This document shows positions 45,277 through 54,298 of a DNA stretch of 64,000 nt, one piece after another. This stretch comes from Roseovarius sp. TE539 (GTDB taxonomy: Bacteria > Pseudomonadota > Alphaproteobacteria > Rhodobacterales > Rhodobacteraceae): positions 105,402 to 169,401 of the forward strand of contig NZ_QNGB01000007.1 of assembly GCF_003298505.1 (NCBI RefSeq), written 5' to 3'. The notes beneath the pieces are model-generated. The model made no database searches. It saw only the letters and a program-made list of their open reading frames with translations, and was not told the DNA's origin. Within the stretch, counting starts at the first letter, position 1, and every line of letters begins with the position of its first letter. A program made the translations under genes and the position numbers.

Positions 45277-46449
45277 ATGGCTGGACATTCTGGCGGCCCA
45301 TGGGGCGGCGGCGGAAATTCGGGCGGCGGACGCGGCGGCGAAGGCGGCCGTGACGGCAACCGCGGCGGCGGGGACGGGCGACGCCCCCCCGAAGGCGGAC
45401 AGATCCCCGAGATCGACGAACTGGTGAAAAAAGGCCAGGATCAGCTCAGGGTGCTGATGGGCGGCCGCGGCGGTGGCGGCGGTAATGGCGGGTCCGGTCC
45501 GGGAGGCGGCGGGCCGCGCATGACACGGGGCACGATCGGCCTTGGGGCGCTGGTGGCTGTCGGCCTCTGGGCATTTGCCAGCTTCTACACCGTGAAACCC
45601 GAGGAACAATCCGTCGAACTGTTCCTTGGCAAGTATTATTCCACCGGCACGCCGGGCCTGAATTTCGCGCCCTGGCCGCTGGTGACCGCCGAGGTGGTCA
45701 ACGTCACGTCCGAAAGAACGGAAAACATCGGCGGCGGCCGCGGCAGTGTCGGGGGTGACGGGCTGATGCTGACCACCGATGCAAACATCGTGGACATAGA
45801 CTTCCAGGTGGTGTGGAACATCAACGATCCCTCCAAGCTGCTGTTCAACATCCGCGATCCGCAGCTCACGGTTCAGGCGGTGTCGGAGGCGGTGATGCGC
45901 GAGATCATCGCGGCCACGAACCTGGCCCCGATCCTCAACCGTGACCGCGGGATCATCGCCGACACCGCCCGCGAAAACATCCAGCGGACCCTGGATGAAT
46001 ACGAAAGCGGGATCTCGATCGTCCGGGTCAACCTCGATACTGCCGATCCGCCGGGCGAGGTGATCGACTCGTTCCGCGAGGTGCAGGCGGCCGAACAGGA
46101 ACGCGACAGGTTGCAACGGCAGGCCGATGCCTATGCCAACCGTGTTCTGGCCGAGGCACGCGGCGAAGCTGCGCAGGTTCTCGAACAGGCCGAAGGGTAT
46201 CGTGCCCGCGTGGTCAACGAAGCCATCGGTGAAGCCAGCCGCTTCCTGGCCGTGGCGCAGGAATTCAACCAGGCGCCCGAAGTGACCCAGCGCCGGCTCT
46301 ATCTCGAGACGGTGGAGCGGACACTCGGGGATCTGGACAAGATCCTGCTGGACGAATCCACCGGAGCCGCGGGTGAGGGCGTGTTGCCGTACCTTCCGCT
46401 GAATGAATTGCGCCGCTCGGGTCAATCGGGCAACGGGGAGTCGAACTGA
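45277..46449 (+). CDS. hflK: FtsH protease modulator HflK
   Basis: HflK forms with HflC a membrane SPFH complex that encloses and regulates the FtsH protease. The 390-residue protein has a Gly/Arg-rich N-terminus (about residues 5-80), one membrane helix (GTIGLGALVAVGLWAFASFY near residue 87), a band 7/SPFH domain beginning YTVKPEEQSVELFLGKYY, and a long coiled-coil (AAEQERDRLQRQADAYANRV). The stop overlaps the hflC start. The usual order hflK-hflC and the following DUF2065-degP genes agree with alphaproteobacterial gene order. Confidence 0.95.
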   Translation: MAGHSGGPWGGGGNSGGGRGGEGGRDGNRGGGDGRRPPEGGQIPEIDELVKKGQDQLRVLMGGRGGGGGNGGSGPGGGGPRMTRGTIGLGALVAVGLWAFASFYTVKPEEQSVELFLGKYYSTGTPGLNFAPWPLVTAEVVNVTSERTENIGGGRGSVGGDGLMLTTDANIVDIDFQVVWNINDPSKLLFNIRDPQLTVQAVSEAVMREIIAATNLAPILNRDRGIIADTARENIQRTLDEYESGISIVRVNLDTADPPGEVIDSFREVQAAEQERDRLQRQADAYANRVLAEARGEAAQVLEQAEGYRARVVNEAIGEASRFLAVAQEFNQAPEVTQRRLYLETVERTLGDLDKILLDESTGAAGEGVLPYLPLNELRRSGQSGNGESN

Positions 46450-47489
46450 TGCGTATATCCGCCCTATTACTGCCAATCGTCGCGGTCGCCGTTATCGGCA
46501 TCCTGTCCGCCATCTATATCGTGGACGAACGCCAGAAGGCGCTTGTCCTGCAATTCGGCCAGATCAAGCAGGTGGTCGAGGAGCCGGGCCTTGGCTTCAA
46601 GATCCCGCTGATCCAGGAAGTTGTCCGTTACGACGGGCGCATTCTGTCGCTGGACACCGACGCGATCGAGGTCACGCCGTCGGATGACCGCCGGCTTGTG
46701 GTCGATGCCTTCACCCGCTACCGGATCGCAGACGTCGTGCAGTTCCGGCAGGCGGTCGGCATCGGTGGTGTCGGTGCGGCCGAGGATCGGCTTTCCTCGG
46801 TCCTCAACGCCCAGATCCGCGAGGTGCTCGGTTCCGACAGGGTGACGTCGGATACCATTCTGTCGACCGAACGGCGCGAACTGGCGGAACGGATTCTGCA
46901 GCAGGCGCGTACCAGTGCTTCGGGGCTGGGCCTTGAGATCGTCGACGTGCGGCTCAAGCAGACCAACCTGCCGCGGCAGAACCTGGACGCGACGTATGCA
47001 AGGATGCGTGCCGAACGCGAGCGTGAGGCCGCGGACGAGATTGCCCGTGGTAACGAGGCCGCGCAACGGGTTCGTGCGGCGGCCGACAGGACCGTTGTGG
47101 AGACTGTCTCGAATGCCGAGCGGGAAGCCGAGATCACCCGGGGTGAAGCCGATGCGGAACGCAACCGGATCTATGCCGAAGCCTTTGGCAGCAACCCGGA
47201 GTTCTTTGCCTTTTACAGGTCTCTGAGTGCTCTGGAGAGGTCCATGAACAAGGAGAATTCTACGATCGTGTTCTCGCCAAAGAGCGGCTTTCTGGGACAG
47301 ATGTTTGATTCCGTGCGCGCCGACGGGCTTGGAGAAATCGAGCTTGAGGAGGTCGATATCGACAAGCTGCGGGAGATGGCCCCGGAAAGCGAGATCTCGC
47401 CAGATCTGCCGGAATCCGAGCGCCGGCGGCTTGAGGAAGAAGGTGGCGTGGTACCCGATACCGACACGCAAGAGGACGCGACCAATTGA
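46449..47489 (+). CDS. hflC: FtsH protease modulator HflC
   Basis: The 346-residue partner of HflK has an N-terminal membrane helix (ISALLLPIVAVAVIGILSAI) and an SPFH domain starting YIVDERQKALVLQFGQIKQV, with the conserved VVDAFTRYRI and a coiled-coil (ARMRAEREREAADEIARGNE) followed by an acidic tail. The first codon overlaps the hflK stop (TGATG), so the two are translated together. The protein faces the periplasm. The stop overlaps the start of the DUF2065 gene. Confidence 0.96.
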   Translation: MRISALLLPIVAVAVIGILSAIYIVDERQKALVLQFGQIKQVVEEPGLGFKIPLIQEVVRYDGRILSLDTDAIEVTPSDDRRLVVDAFTRYRIADVVQFRQAVGIGGVGAAEDRLSSVLNAQIREVLGSDRVTSDTILSTERRELAERILQQARTSASGLGLEIVDVRLKQTNLPRQNLDATYARMRAEREREAADEIARGNEAAQRVRAAADRTVVETVSNAEREAEITRGEADAERNRIYAEAFGSNPEFFAFYRSLSALERSMNKENSTIVFSPKSGFLGQMFDSVRADGLGEIELEEVDIDKLREMAPESEISPDLPESERRRLEEEGGVVPDTDTQEDATN

Positions 47490-47683
47490 TCGAGACCGGA
47501 TTGCTTGCCCTCGGGCTTGTTCTGGTAGTGGAGGGGCTGGTCTATGCGCTGGCCCCTTCGCTCGTGGAACGGATGCTGGTGGCGTTGAGCACGCTGCCGG
47601 AAGAAACCCGGCGCATGATCGGGCTGGTGTCACTGGCACTTGGCGTGGTTCTTGTCTGGCTGGGCAAGACACTGGGCGCGTGA
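47486..47683 (+). CDS. DUF2065 small membrane protein
   Basis: The 65-residue protein has two hydrophobic helices (LALGLVLVVEGLVYALAP and IGLVSLALGVVLVWLGKTLG). It matches DUF2065, which usually sits between hflC and degP in alphaproteobacteria; the role is unknown. Its ATG overlaps the hflC stop. The placement suggests it belongs to the HflKC/FtsH membrane-quality-control unit. Confidence 0.85.
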   Translation: MIETGLLALGLVLVVEGLVYALAPSLVERMLVALSTLPEETRRMIGLVSLALGVVLVWLGKTLGA

Positions 47684-47875
47684 TGTCAGGGTATGGCGCC
47701 TTCCCAGGGGTGGGCGGTGCTCCGCTCACAGGGGTGTGATGGCGCCTTGTGTTCTTTGCGATCGCGCGCGGCCTACCTACATTGAGGACGAGACGGGGCG
47801 CGGCACGCCCGGATTGCCTTTGATCCCGAGGCCGCGATACCCGAATGCAGGATTGGAAAAGCAAGGAGACCGGGA

Positions 47876-49345
47876 GTGAGCACCCAAACCGCAACACATG
47901 GATTTCAACCCGTGGCCGCCCTGCGCGCCTTGTGGCTGACAGCAGTGACGCTGTCCTTGATGCTGGCGATGACGCTGGCTGCGCAGGCCCGGCCCGAAAG
48001 TTTTGCCGATCTGGCCGACAAGGTCAGCCCGGCAGTGGTCAACATCACCACTTCGACCGTGGTGGCGCGGGATGACCGCATGGCGCCGATCGTGCCCGAA
48101 GGATCGCCGCTGGAGGATCTGTTCCGTCAGTTCCGCGACCGCCAGGACGGGGAGCCGCGACCGAGGCGCACGTCGGCGCTTGGGTCGGGCTTCGTGATCT
48201 CCGAGGACGGCTATGTCGTGACCAACAATCATGTCATCGAGAAGGCGGACGAGATCATCGTCGAATTCTTCAGTGGCGAGGAGCTCGTGGCCGAGGTGAT
48301 CGGCACCGATCCCAAGACCGATGTGGCGCTGCTCAAGGTCGAGGCCGAAAAGGCCCTTCCGTTCGTCAGCTTCGCCGACAGTGACACCGCGCGTGTCGGT
48401 GACTGGGTGATCGCCATGGGCAATCCGCTGGGGCAGGGGTTTTCCGTCAGCGCCGGGATCGTTTCTGCCCGCAACCGCGCCCTGAGCGGCACCTATGACG
48501 ATTACATCCAGACCGATGCGGCGATCAACCGCGGCAACTCGGGCGGGCCGCTGTTCAACATGGATGGTGAGGTCGTGGGTGTGAATACCGCGATCCTCAG
48601 CCCCAGCGGCGGGTCCATCGGGATCGGCTTCTCGATGGCGTCGAACGTGGTGACCCGGGTGGTCGACCAGCTGCAGGAATTCGGTGAGACGCGCCGGGGA
48701 TGGCTCGGCGTGCGCATCCAGGACGTGACCGAGGACGTGGCCGAAGCGATCGGCCTGGAGGAGGTGCGCGGCGCGCTTGTGACTGATGTGCCCACGGGCC
48801 CCGCGGCCGAGGCCGGAATGAAGGCGGGTGACGTCATCCTGTCCTTCGATGGCCGTGAGGTCGAGGATACCCGCGGCCTTGTCCGGCAGGTGGGCAACGC
48901 CGCCGTCGGAAAGACGGTGCGCGTCGTGGTGTTCCGCGACGGCGGCACCAAGACCCTGAAGGTGACGCTTGGCCGCCGCGAGGAGGCGGAAGGCGCGGTT
49001 CCGGCAGCGCAGGCCGGCCCGGATGGCGATCCGACCCCGGAAGAGGGCAGCTTCATGGGCCTGACCCTGAGCGCGCTGGATGATACGCTGCGCGAGCAAC
49101 TGGAACTGCGGCCCGACGCGACCGGGCTTGTCGTGCAGGATGTCGATCCGGTGTCGGAAGCCTATGAGAAGGGCATGCGGGCCGGTGACGTGATCACCGA
49201 AGCCGGCCAGCAGAAGATCACGGCGATCTCGGATCTGGAGGCGCGTGCCGCTGATGCACGAGAGGCCGGGCGCAAATCCATCCTGCTGTTGGTGAGGCGG
49301 GGCGGCGAGCCGCGATTCGTGGCTCTTCCGCTTGAGAAGAACTGA
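47876..49345 (+). CDS. degP: Periplasmic serine endoprotease of the Do/DegP family
   Basis: This 489-residue HtrA-type protease/chaperone has a signal region (LWLTAVTLSLMLAMTLAAQA near residue 20), the trypsin-like domain with the triad His (VTNNHVIEKAD), Asp (KTDVALLKVEA) and Ser (AINRGNSGGPLFN), and two PDZ domains (residues about 275-365 and 390-480). It should degrade misfolded periplasmic proteins and probably works alongside HflKC. The GTG start at 47876 is supported by AAGGAG at eight bases. A strong terminator follows the gene. Confidence 0.95.
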   Translation: MSTQTATHGFQPVAALRALWLTAVTLSLMLAMTLAAQARPESFADLADKVSPAVVNITTSTVVARDDRMAPIVPEGSPLEDLFRQFRDRQDGEPRPRRTSALGSGFVISEDGYVVTNNHVIEKADEIIVEFFSGEELVAEVIGTDPKTDVALLKVEAEKALPFVSFADSDTARVGDWVIAMGNPLGQGFSVSAGIVSARNRALSGTYDDYIQTDAAINRGNSGGPLFNMDGEVVGVNTAILSPSGGSIGIGFSMASNVVTRVVDQLQEFGETRRGWLGVRIQDVTEDVAEAIGLEEVRGALVTDVPTGPAAEAGMKAGDVILSFDGREVEDTRGLVRQVGNAAVGKTVRVVVFRDGGTKTLKVTLGRREEAEGAVPAAQAGPDGDPTPEEGSFMGLTLSALDDTLREQLELRPDATGLVVQDVDPVSEAYEKGMRAGDVITEAGQQKITAISDLEARAADAREAGRKSILLLVRRGGEPRFVALPLEKN

Positions 49346-49375
49346 TCGGGATCGACGAGGTCCGCCCGTTTCCGA

Positions 49376-49413
49376 CCGCCCCGCCGGCTTGTCCGGCGGG
49401 GCGGAATCATTTT
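49376..49413 (+). terminator. Terminator of the hflK-degP unit
   Basis: CCGCCCCGCCGG and CCGGCGGGGCGG form a perfect 12-base-pair stem around CTTGT (49376-49404), followed by AATCATTTT. It lies about 30 bases after the degP stop, ending that transcript before the BCCT gene. Confidence 0.8.
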
Positions 49414-49744
49414 GTCGCCCGGGTCGCCGCCGCGGCCGGCCGCCGCGGCACGCAGAGTGAAAATGTTGCCCCTCGCCCTTTCTTGTCGCTTTAGCGCCCA
49501 AAAATGACGCATTGGCTTGCAACCATGCGCGCAGCGTTGTTACGGTCCTGATCCGAGAGAGCGGACAGGGTGATACCTTCTCTTGCGATAATGAACCTGA
49601 CCGGGCGCTCACCCGCGGCGTGCGGTCATTTGTCAGGGAGCGACGGCCGCCGCACCAACGAGATGTCCCGAATGCGCCAGGTGGAACGCCCCACCGGAAG
49701 AGGACACGAAAAGCGGCCCGGACAGCTAAGAAAGGGAGGCCATC
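49414..49744 (+). other. Long non-coding region upstream of the BCCT gene
   Basis: About 330 bases separate the terminator after degP from the BCCT start. No reading frame in it has a credible ribosome-binding site. I see several short inverted repeats in GC-rich sequence around 49600-49720 but no match to a glycine, SAM or other riboswitch consensus that I can recall. It probably contains the BCCT promoter and an untranslated leader. GGGAGG precedes the ATG. Confidence 0.5.
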
Positions 49745-51400
49745 ATGGCCGATGAATCGACAAATCAGGGTATCCCGGCGCCGGAAGGGTCGTCGGATAT
49801 CATCCAGACCGACTACGAGGTCGGTCAGGACAACATTCAAACGAAAATCGGGCCTTTCGGCCTCGACATCCACAATCCGGTCTTCGTCATTTCGGGGATC
49901 GTCATCATCGCCTTCGTCGCCTACGCGCTGGCGGCGCCGCAACAGGCGGGTGATTTCTTTGGCTGGCTGCGTCCGGCGCTGACCAGCACCTTCGACTGGT
50001 TCTTCCTGCTTTCGGCGAACCTGTTCGTGATCTTCTGCCTGTTCCTGATCGTGAGCCCCTATGGCTCGGTCCGGCTGGGCGGTACGGACGCGACGCCGGA
50101 TTACGGATATGCGGGCTGGTTCGCGATGCTCTTTGCCGCGGGCATGGGCATCGGCCTGATGTTCTTCGGCGTTCTGGAGCCGGTCTACTACTTCGGTACA
50201 CCGTGGGGCGACGAGCCTCTGGGCGTCGTGCGGCCCTTCGGTGAGGACGGCAACCTGATCGAGGCGAATATCGAGCCGGCACGCCGGATGGCGCTGGCCG
50301 CGACATCGTATCACTGGGCGCTTCACCCCTGGGCGATCTACGCCGTGGTGGCTCTGGCGCTGGCGCTGTTCACCTACAACAAGGGCCTGCCGCTGACCAT
50401 CCGGTCCGCCTTCTACCCGCTCTTCGGTGACAAGGTCTGGGGCTGGACCGGGCACATCATCGACACGCTGGCGGTTTTCGCGACGCTGTTCGGTCTGGCG
50501 ACCTCGCTGGGTTTCGGGGCGCAGCAGGCCAATGCGGGTCTCGAATACGTCTATGGCATTCCGAACAACGTGACCGTGCAGGTGATCCTGATTCTGGCGA
50601 TCACGGCGGTGGCACTGATCTCGGTCCTGCGGGGCCTCGACGGCGGCGTCAAGGTGCTGTCGGAGATCAACATGGTCATCGCGCTCCTGCTGCTGGTGTT
50701 CGTTCTGTTCACCGCGGGCGCGGCGGCGATCTTCACCAACTTCTTCGTGGGCCTGGGGGATTATGCCAAGAACGTGCTGCCCCTCAGCAATCCGTTCGGA
50801 CGCGAGGACACCGGCTACATGCAGGGCTGGACGGCCTTCTACTGGGCTTGGTGGATCAGCTGGTCACCCTTCGTGGGCATGTTCATCGCCCGTGTGAGCC
50901 GTGGCCGGTCGGTGCGTGAATTCGTCACCTGCGTGCTGATCATCCCCTCGATCGTCTGCATCTTCTGGATGGCGGTCTTTGGTGGTGCGGCGATCGAGCA
51001 GGTCATCAACGATCCGGCCACAAGCGCGGTCAAGGCACAGGTGATCGACACCTACAACCCGCCGCTGTCGCTTTTCGCGATGCTGGAAAGCCTGCCGCTG
51101 GCGGCGATCACCTCGACCATCGGGATCATCCTCGTGATCGTGTTCTTTGTCACCTCCTCGGACTCCGGGTCTCTGGTGATCGACACGATCACCGCGGGCG
51201 GCAAGGTTGACGCGCCGGTTTCGCAGCGTGTCTTCTGGTGCACCTTCGAGGGCCTGGTGGCCATCGCGCTGCTGGTCGGCGGCGGACTCGGGGCGTTGCA
51301 GGCGATGGTGATCTCCACCGGCCTGCCGTTCACGATCATCCTGTTGCTGATCTGCTTTGCGATCCTGAAAGGACTTGCGTCCGAGAAGCGCAACGCCTGA
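49745..51400 (+). CDS. BCCT-family betaine/carnitine/choline-type transporter
   Basis: The 551-residue 12-helix secondary carrier has the BCCT motifs FAAGMGIGLMFFGVLEPVYY (helix III glycine-rich segment) and FYWAWWISWSPFVGMFIARV followed by SRGRSVREF in helices VII-VIII. It should couple uptake of a quaternary ammonium osmolyte (glycine betaine, choline or DMSP) to sodium or protons. The aromatic box residues of the substrate site are partly visible (W, Y) but do not discriminate substrate. It has its own terminator and is probably monocistronic. Confidence 0.92.
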   Translation: MADESTNQGIPAPEGSSDIIQTDYEVGQDNIQTKIGPFGLDIHNPVFVISGIVIIAFVAYALAAPQQAGDFFGWLRPALTSTFDWFFLLSANLFVIFCLFLIVSPYGSVRLGGTDATPDYGYAGWFAMLFAAGMGIGLMFFGVLEPVYYFGTPWGDEPLGVVRPFGEDGNLIEANIEPARRMALAATSYHWALHPWAIYAVVALALALFTYNKGLPLTIRSAFYPLFGDKVWGWTGHIIDTLAVFATLFGLATSLGFGAQQANAGLEYVYGIPNNVTVQVILILAITAVALISVLRGLDGGVKVLSEINMVIALLLLVFVLFTAGAAAIFTNFFVGLGDYAKNVLPLSNPFGREDTGYMQGWTAFYWAWWISWSPFVGMFIARVSRGRSVREFVTCVLIIPSIVCIFWMAVFGGAAIEQVINDPATSAVKAQVIDTYNPPLSLFAMLESLPLAAITSTIGIILVIVFFVTSSDSGSLVIDTITAGGKVDAPVSQRVFWCTFEGLVAIALLVGGGLGALQAMVISTGLPFTIILLLICFAILKGLASEKRNA

Positions 51401-51424
51401 CGGCAGAAGTCAAATCGGTTGGAA

Positions 51425-51456
51425 GGGCCCCGGCACGCACGCCGGGGCCTTTTTTC
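51425..51456 (+). terminator. Terminator after the BCCT gene
   Basis: GGCCCCGGC and GCCGGGGCC form a perfect nine-base-pair stem with loop ACGCAC, followed by TTTTTT at 51450-51455. It lies 25 bases after the BCCT stop. Confidence 0.9.
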
Positions 51457-51545
51457 GTGCCGGGTTCCGTGCCCGGTGCCGAGCAGCGCCGGGCCTTGGC
51501 CATGGCTGCTTGACGGCAGGCGCAATCGGCGCTTTGGTAACCGCC

Positions 51546-52769
51546 ATGACCCTTGATCTGACCTATGTGCGCGGACAATTTCCCGCCTTTTCCGAGCCGT
51601 CCCTTCAGGGGCAGGCGTTCTTCGAGAATGCCGGTGGATCCTATGCCTGCGCGCCGGTTATCGCGCGGCTGGAGCGGTTCTACCGCAGCCGCAAGGTGCA
51701 GCCCTACGGCCCTTTCGAGGCCAGCCGACTGGCCGGCGAGGAGATGGACGAAGCCCGCCGGAGGCTGTCCGGGTTGCTGGGCGTGGCTACCGACGAGGTC
51801 AGTTTCGGGCCGTCGACCACGCAGAACACCTATGTCCTGGCGCAGGCATTCCGGCAGTGGATGAAACCGGGCGAAGCCATCATCGTGACCGATCAGGATC
51901 ACGAGGCCAATTCCGGCCCCTGGCGGCGGCTTGCGAACGACGGGATCGAGATTCGCGAGTGGCGTCTTGACCCCGATACCGGGCATCTTTCGCTGGCGGA
52001 TCTTGAGCGTCTGCTGGATGACAAGGTGCGGCTGGTGTGTTTTCCGCATTGCTCGAACGTGGTGGGCGAGGTCAATCCGGTGGTCGAGATCACGGCCGCC
52101 GCCCATGCCGCCGGTGCCTTTGTCTGCGTTGACGGGGTCAGCTACGCGCCGCACGGCCTGCCGGGGGTGGGGCTGCTGGGGCCGGATATCTACCTTTTCT
52201 CGACCTACAAGACCTATGGACCCCACCAGGGCGTGATGGTGATCCGCCGGGAACTGGCCGGCACGCTGCCCAACCAGGGCCATGCATTCAACGCGGATGT
52301 GCCCTACAAGCGGTTCACGCCGGCAGGGCCGGATCACGCGCAGGTGGCGGCCTGTGCGGGCATCGCCGATTATATCGACTCGCTGGCGGCGCATCACGGG
52401 ATCGCGGCAGAAGGGGCCTGCGCGCGCAACCGTGCTGTACGCGAACTCATGCAGGCCCATGAGCGCAGCCTTTTGCAACCGCTTCTGGATATGCTGGCGG
52501 CGCGCCATGATCTGCGTCTTCTGGGGCCAAGGATGGCCGAGAAGCGGGTGCCCACCGTGGCGGTGGCCCTGAACCGCCCCGGAGAGGAGGTGGCCGCGGC
52601 GCTGGCGCCACACGGGATCATGGCGGGTGGCGGGGACTTCTATGCCGTCCGTCCGCTGCAATCCATGGGCGTGGCCCCCGAACGCGGCGTTCTGAGGATG
52701 AGTTTCGTGCATTACACGACACGCGAAGAGGTGGACCGGTTGATGGCCGCACTAGAGACGGTTCTTTGA
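51546..52769 (+). CDS. Class V aminotransferase / cysteine-desulfurase-like protein
   Basis: The 407-residue PLP enzyme has the fold-type I class V pattern: FFENAGGSYACAPVIARLER at the N-terminus, FGPSTTQNTYVLAQAF, VTDQDHEANSGPWRRLAN, CFPHCSNVVGEVNPVVEI, FVCVDGVSYAPHGL (PLP Asp) and the lysine in LFSTYKTYGPHQGVM. These match a CsdA/SufS-like subgroup found in alphaproteobacteria, which lacks the active-site Cys loop of true cysteine desulfurases, so the substrate is uncertain. The stop codon overlaps a candidate sigma-factor promoter for the photolyase gene. Confidence 0.85.
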   Translation: MTLDLTYVRGQFPAFSEPSLQGQAFFENAGGSYACAPVIARLERFYRSRKVQPYGPFEASRLAGEEMDEARRRLSGLLGVATDEVSFGPSTTQNTYVLAQAFRQWMKPGEAIIVTDQDHEANSGPWRRLANDGIEIREWRLDPDTGHLSLADLERLLDDKVRLVCFPHCSNVVGEVNPVVEITAAAHAAGAFVCVDGVSYAPHGLPGVGLLGPDIYLFSTYKTYGPHQGVMVIRRELAGTLPNQGHAFNADVPYKRFTPAGPDHAQVAACAGIADYIDSLAAHHGIAAEGACARNRAVRELMQAHERSLLQPLLDMLAARHDLRLLGPRMAEKRVPTVAVALNRPGEEVAAALAPHGIMAGGGDFYAVRPLQSMGVAPERGVLRMSFVHYTTREEVDRLMAALETVL

Positions 52770-52796
52770 TCCGTCCCGGCCCGCCCTGCGTAAACC
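52767..52796 (+). promoter_or_regulatory. Candidate RpoE/ChrR-type promoter of the phr-cfa genes
   Basis: TGATCC at 52767-52772, an 18-base spacer and TAAACC at 52791-52796 match the arrangement known for the singlet-oxygen sigma factor RpoE of Rhodobacter (TGATCC then TA-rich -10). The inferred start of transcription would be about 15 bases before the photolyase ATG. TGA of the -35 box is also the stop codon of the aminotransferase gene. Confidence 0.55.
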
Positions 52797-52817
52797 GTTG
52801 CAAAGACGGATGTGCAG

Positions 52818-54236
52818 ATGACTGATGCTCCCTCTCTCCTGTGGTTACGCCGCGACCTGCGCCTGAGCGACAATCCGGCGCTCCTGGCGGCCTGTGCCGA
52901 TGGCGGGCCGGTAATCGCCGTCGCGATCCGTGATGGCCTGGCGGATCGGCTGGGCGCGGCGCCGAAATGGCGTCTGGGCCTTGCGCTTGAGGAACTGGCG
53001 CGGGCGCTGGAAGCGCGGGGCAGCAGGCTGATCCTGCGCAGTGGCGAGGCGCTGGAGGTGCTGCGCGGGCTGGTCAACGAAACCGGGGCGCAGTCGGTCC
53101 ACTGGTCGCGTTTTTACGATCCGGATACCATCGCGCGCGACAGCCGCGTCAAGGCGGCGCTGCGGGAGGACGGGGTCGCGGCTCACAGCCATGCCGGGCA
53201 TCTGCTTTTCGAACCCTGGGAGGTGCAGACGGGAACCGGCGGCTATTACAAGGTCTATTCGCCGATGTGGAAGGCGGTGAAGGACCGTGACGTGACGCCG
53301 CCCCGGCCGGCGCCTGACCGGTTGCGGGTACCCGCCACCTGGCCCGAGAGCGAGACCCTGGAAAGCTGGTCCACGGGGGCGGGGATGGACCGCGGCGCGG
53401 CCGTGTGCGCGCCCTGGCAGCGGGTCGGCGAGCAGGCGGCGCAGGCACGGCTGGGCTGGTTCCTCTCGGGGCCGGTCGAACACTACGGCACCAACAGGGA
53501 CATCCCGGCAGAGGACGGCACCTCGGGCATGTCCGAGCACCTGAGCCTTGGCGAGATATCACCGCGCCAGTGCTGGCACGCAGGGCTGCGTGCCCGCGCC
53601 GAGGGCGCCGGAGGGGCTGAAAAGTGGCTCAAGGAACTGGTGTGGCGCGAGTTCGCCTATCACCTTCTCTACCACACCCCGCGGATCGTGTCGGACAACT
53701 GGCGCGAAGCGTGGGATGCCTTCCCATGGCGGACCGACTCCGACCGCGCCGAGGTCATCGCCTGGAAACAGGGGCGCACCGGCATCCCCCTGGTGGACGC
53801 GGCAATGCGCGAGATGTACGTGACCGGCAGGATGCACAACCGCGGCCGCATGATCGTGGCAAGTTACCTGACCAAGCACCTGATGACACATTGGAAGATC
53901 GGGATGCGCTGGTTCGAGGAGTGCTTGACGGACTGGGATCCGGCCTCCAACGCGATGGGCTGGCAGTGGTCCGCCGGGTCGGGGCCGGATGCCACGCCGT
54001 ATTTCCGGGTCTTCAATCCGGAAACGCAGGCCGACAGGTTCGACCCTGACGGCACCTATGTGCGACGCTGGATCGCCGAGGGGCAGCGCGATCCTCCGAG
54101 GACTGCCCTGAGCTATTTCGAGGCGGTGCCCCGCAGTTGGAGCCTGTCACCGGACGCGTCCTACCCGTCTCCGGTGGTGGGGGTGAAAGAGGGGCGCGCA
54201 CGGGCGTTGAACGCCTACGAGGCGCGGAATTTCTGA
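52818..54236 (+). CDS. phrB: Deoxyribodipyrimidine photolyase
   Basis: Photolyase uses light and FADH to split cyclobutane pyrimidine dimers. The 472-residue protein has the antenna domain (LLWLRRDLRLSDNPALLAAC) and the FAD-binding C-terminal domain (WREFAYHLLYHTPRI, RMHNRGRMIVASYLTKHLMT, DWDPASNAMGWQWSAGSGPD) with motifs of the CPD class I group. The ATG at 52818 has GGA at seven bases; a GTG six bases earlier is an alternative. It is followed 60 bases later by cfa, an arrangement conserved in Rhodobacter. Confidence 0.93.
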   Translation: MTDAPSLLWLRRDLRLSDNPALLAACADGGPVIAVAIRDGLADRLGAAPKWRLGLALEELARALEARGSRLILRSGEALEVLRGLVNETGAQSVHWSRFYDPDTIARDSRVKAALREDGVAAHSHAGHLLFEPWEVQTGTGGYYKVYSPMWKAVKDRDVTPPRPAPDRLRVPATWPESETLESWSTGAGMDRGAAVCAPWQRVGEQAAQARLGWFLSGPVEHYGTNRDIPAEDGTSGMSEHLSLGEISPRQCWHAGLRARAEGAGGAEKWLKELVWREFAYHLLYHTPRIVSDNWREAWDAFPWRTDSDRAEVIAWKQGRTGIPLVDAAMREMYVTGRMHNRGRMIVASYLTKHLMTHWKIGMRWFEECLTDWDPASNAMGWQWSAGSGPDATPYFRVFNPETQADRFDPDGTYVRRWIAEGQRDPPRTALSYFEAVPRSWSLSPDASYPSPVVGVKEGRARALNAYEARNF

Positions 54237-54247
54237 GGATGTGCAGA

Positions 54248-54298
54248 ATGATCGGAAGGCCCATGAACGGCCACGAGAATGAGGAAATGACGCAATGA
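54248..54298 (+). CDS. Possible 16-residue leader peptide overlapping the cfa start
   Basis: The frame ATG-54248 encodes MIGRPMNGHENEEMTQ, and its TGA overlaps the cfa ATG (ATGA). It lies wholly in the 58-base gap between phrB and cfa. Its composition is unremarkable and no strong ribosome-binding site precedes it, so this is a low-confidence candidate for translational coupling. Confidence 0.25.
   Translation: MIGRPMNGHENEEMTQ

Noticed and set aside
49414..49744. Riboswitch in the BCCT leader
   Set aside because: Inverted repeats are present but no conserved glycine, SAM or other aptamer core could be identified by eye.
47777..50455. An 892-codon minus-strand frame opposite hflC-degP-BCCT
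   Set aside because: It is antisense to well-supported degP and BCCT genes and mirrors their third-position GC bias; its translation is His/Arg/Pro-rich and has no recognisable domain.
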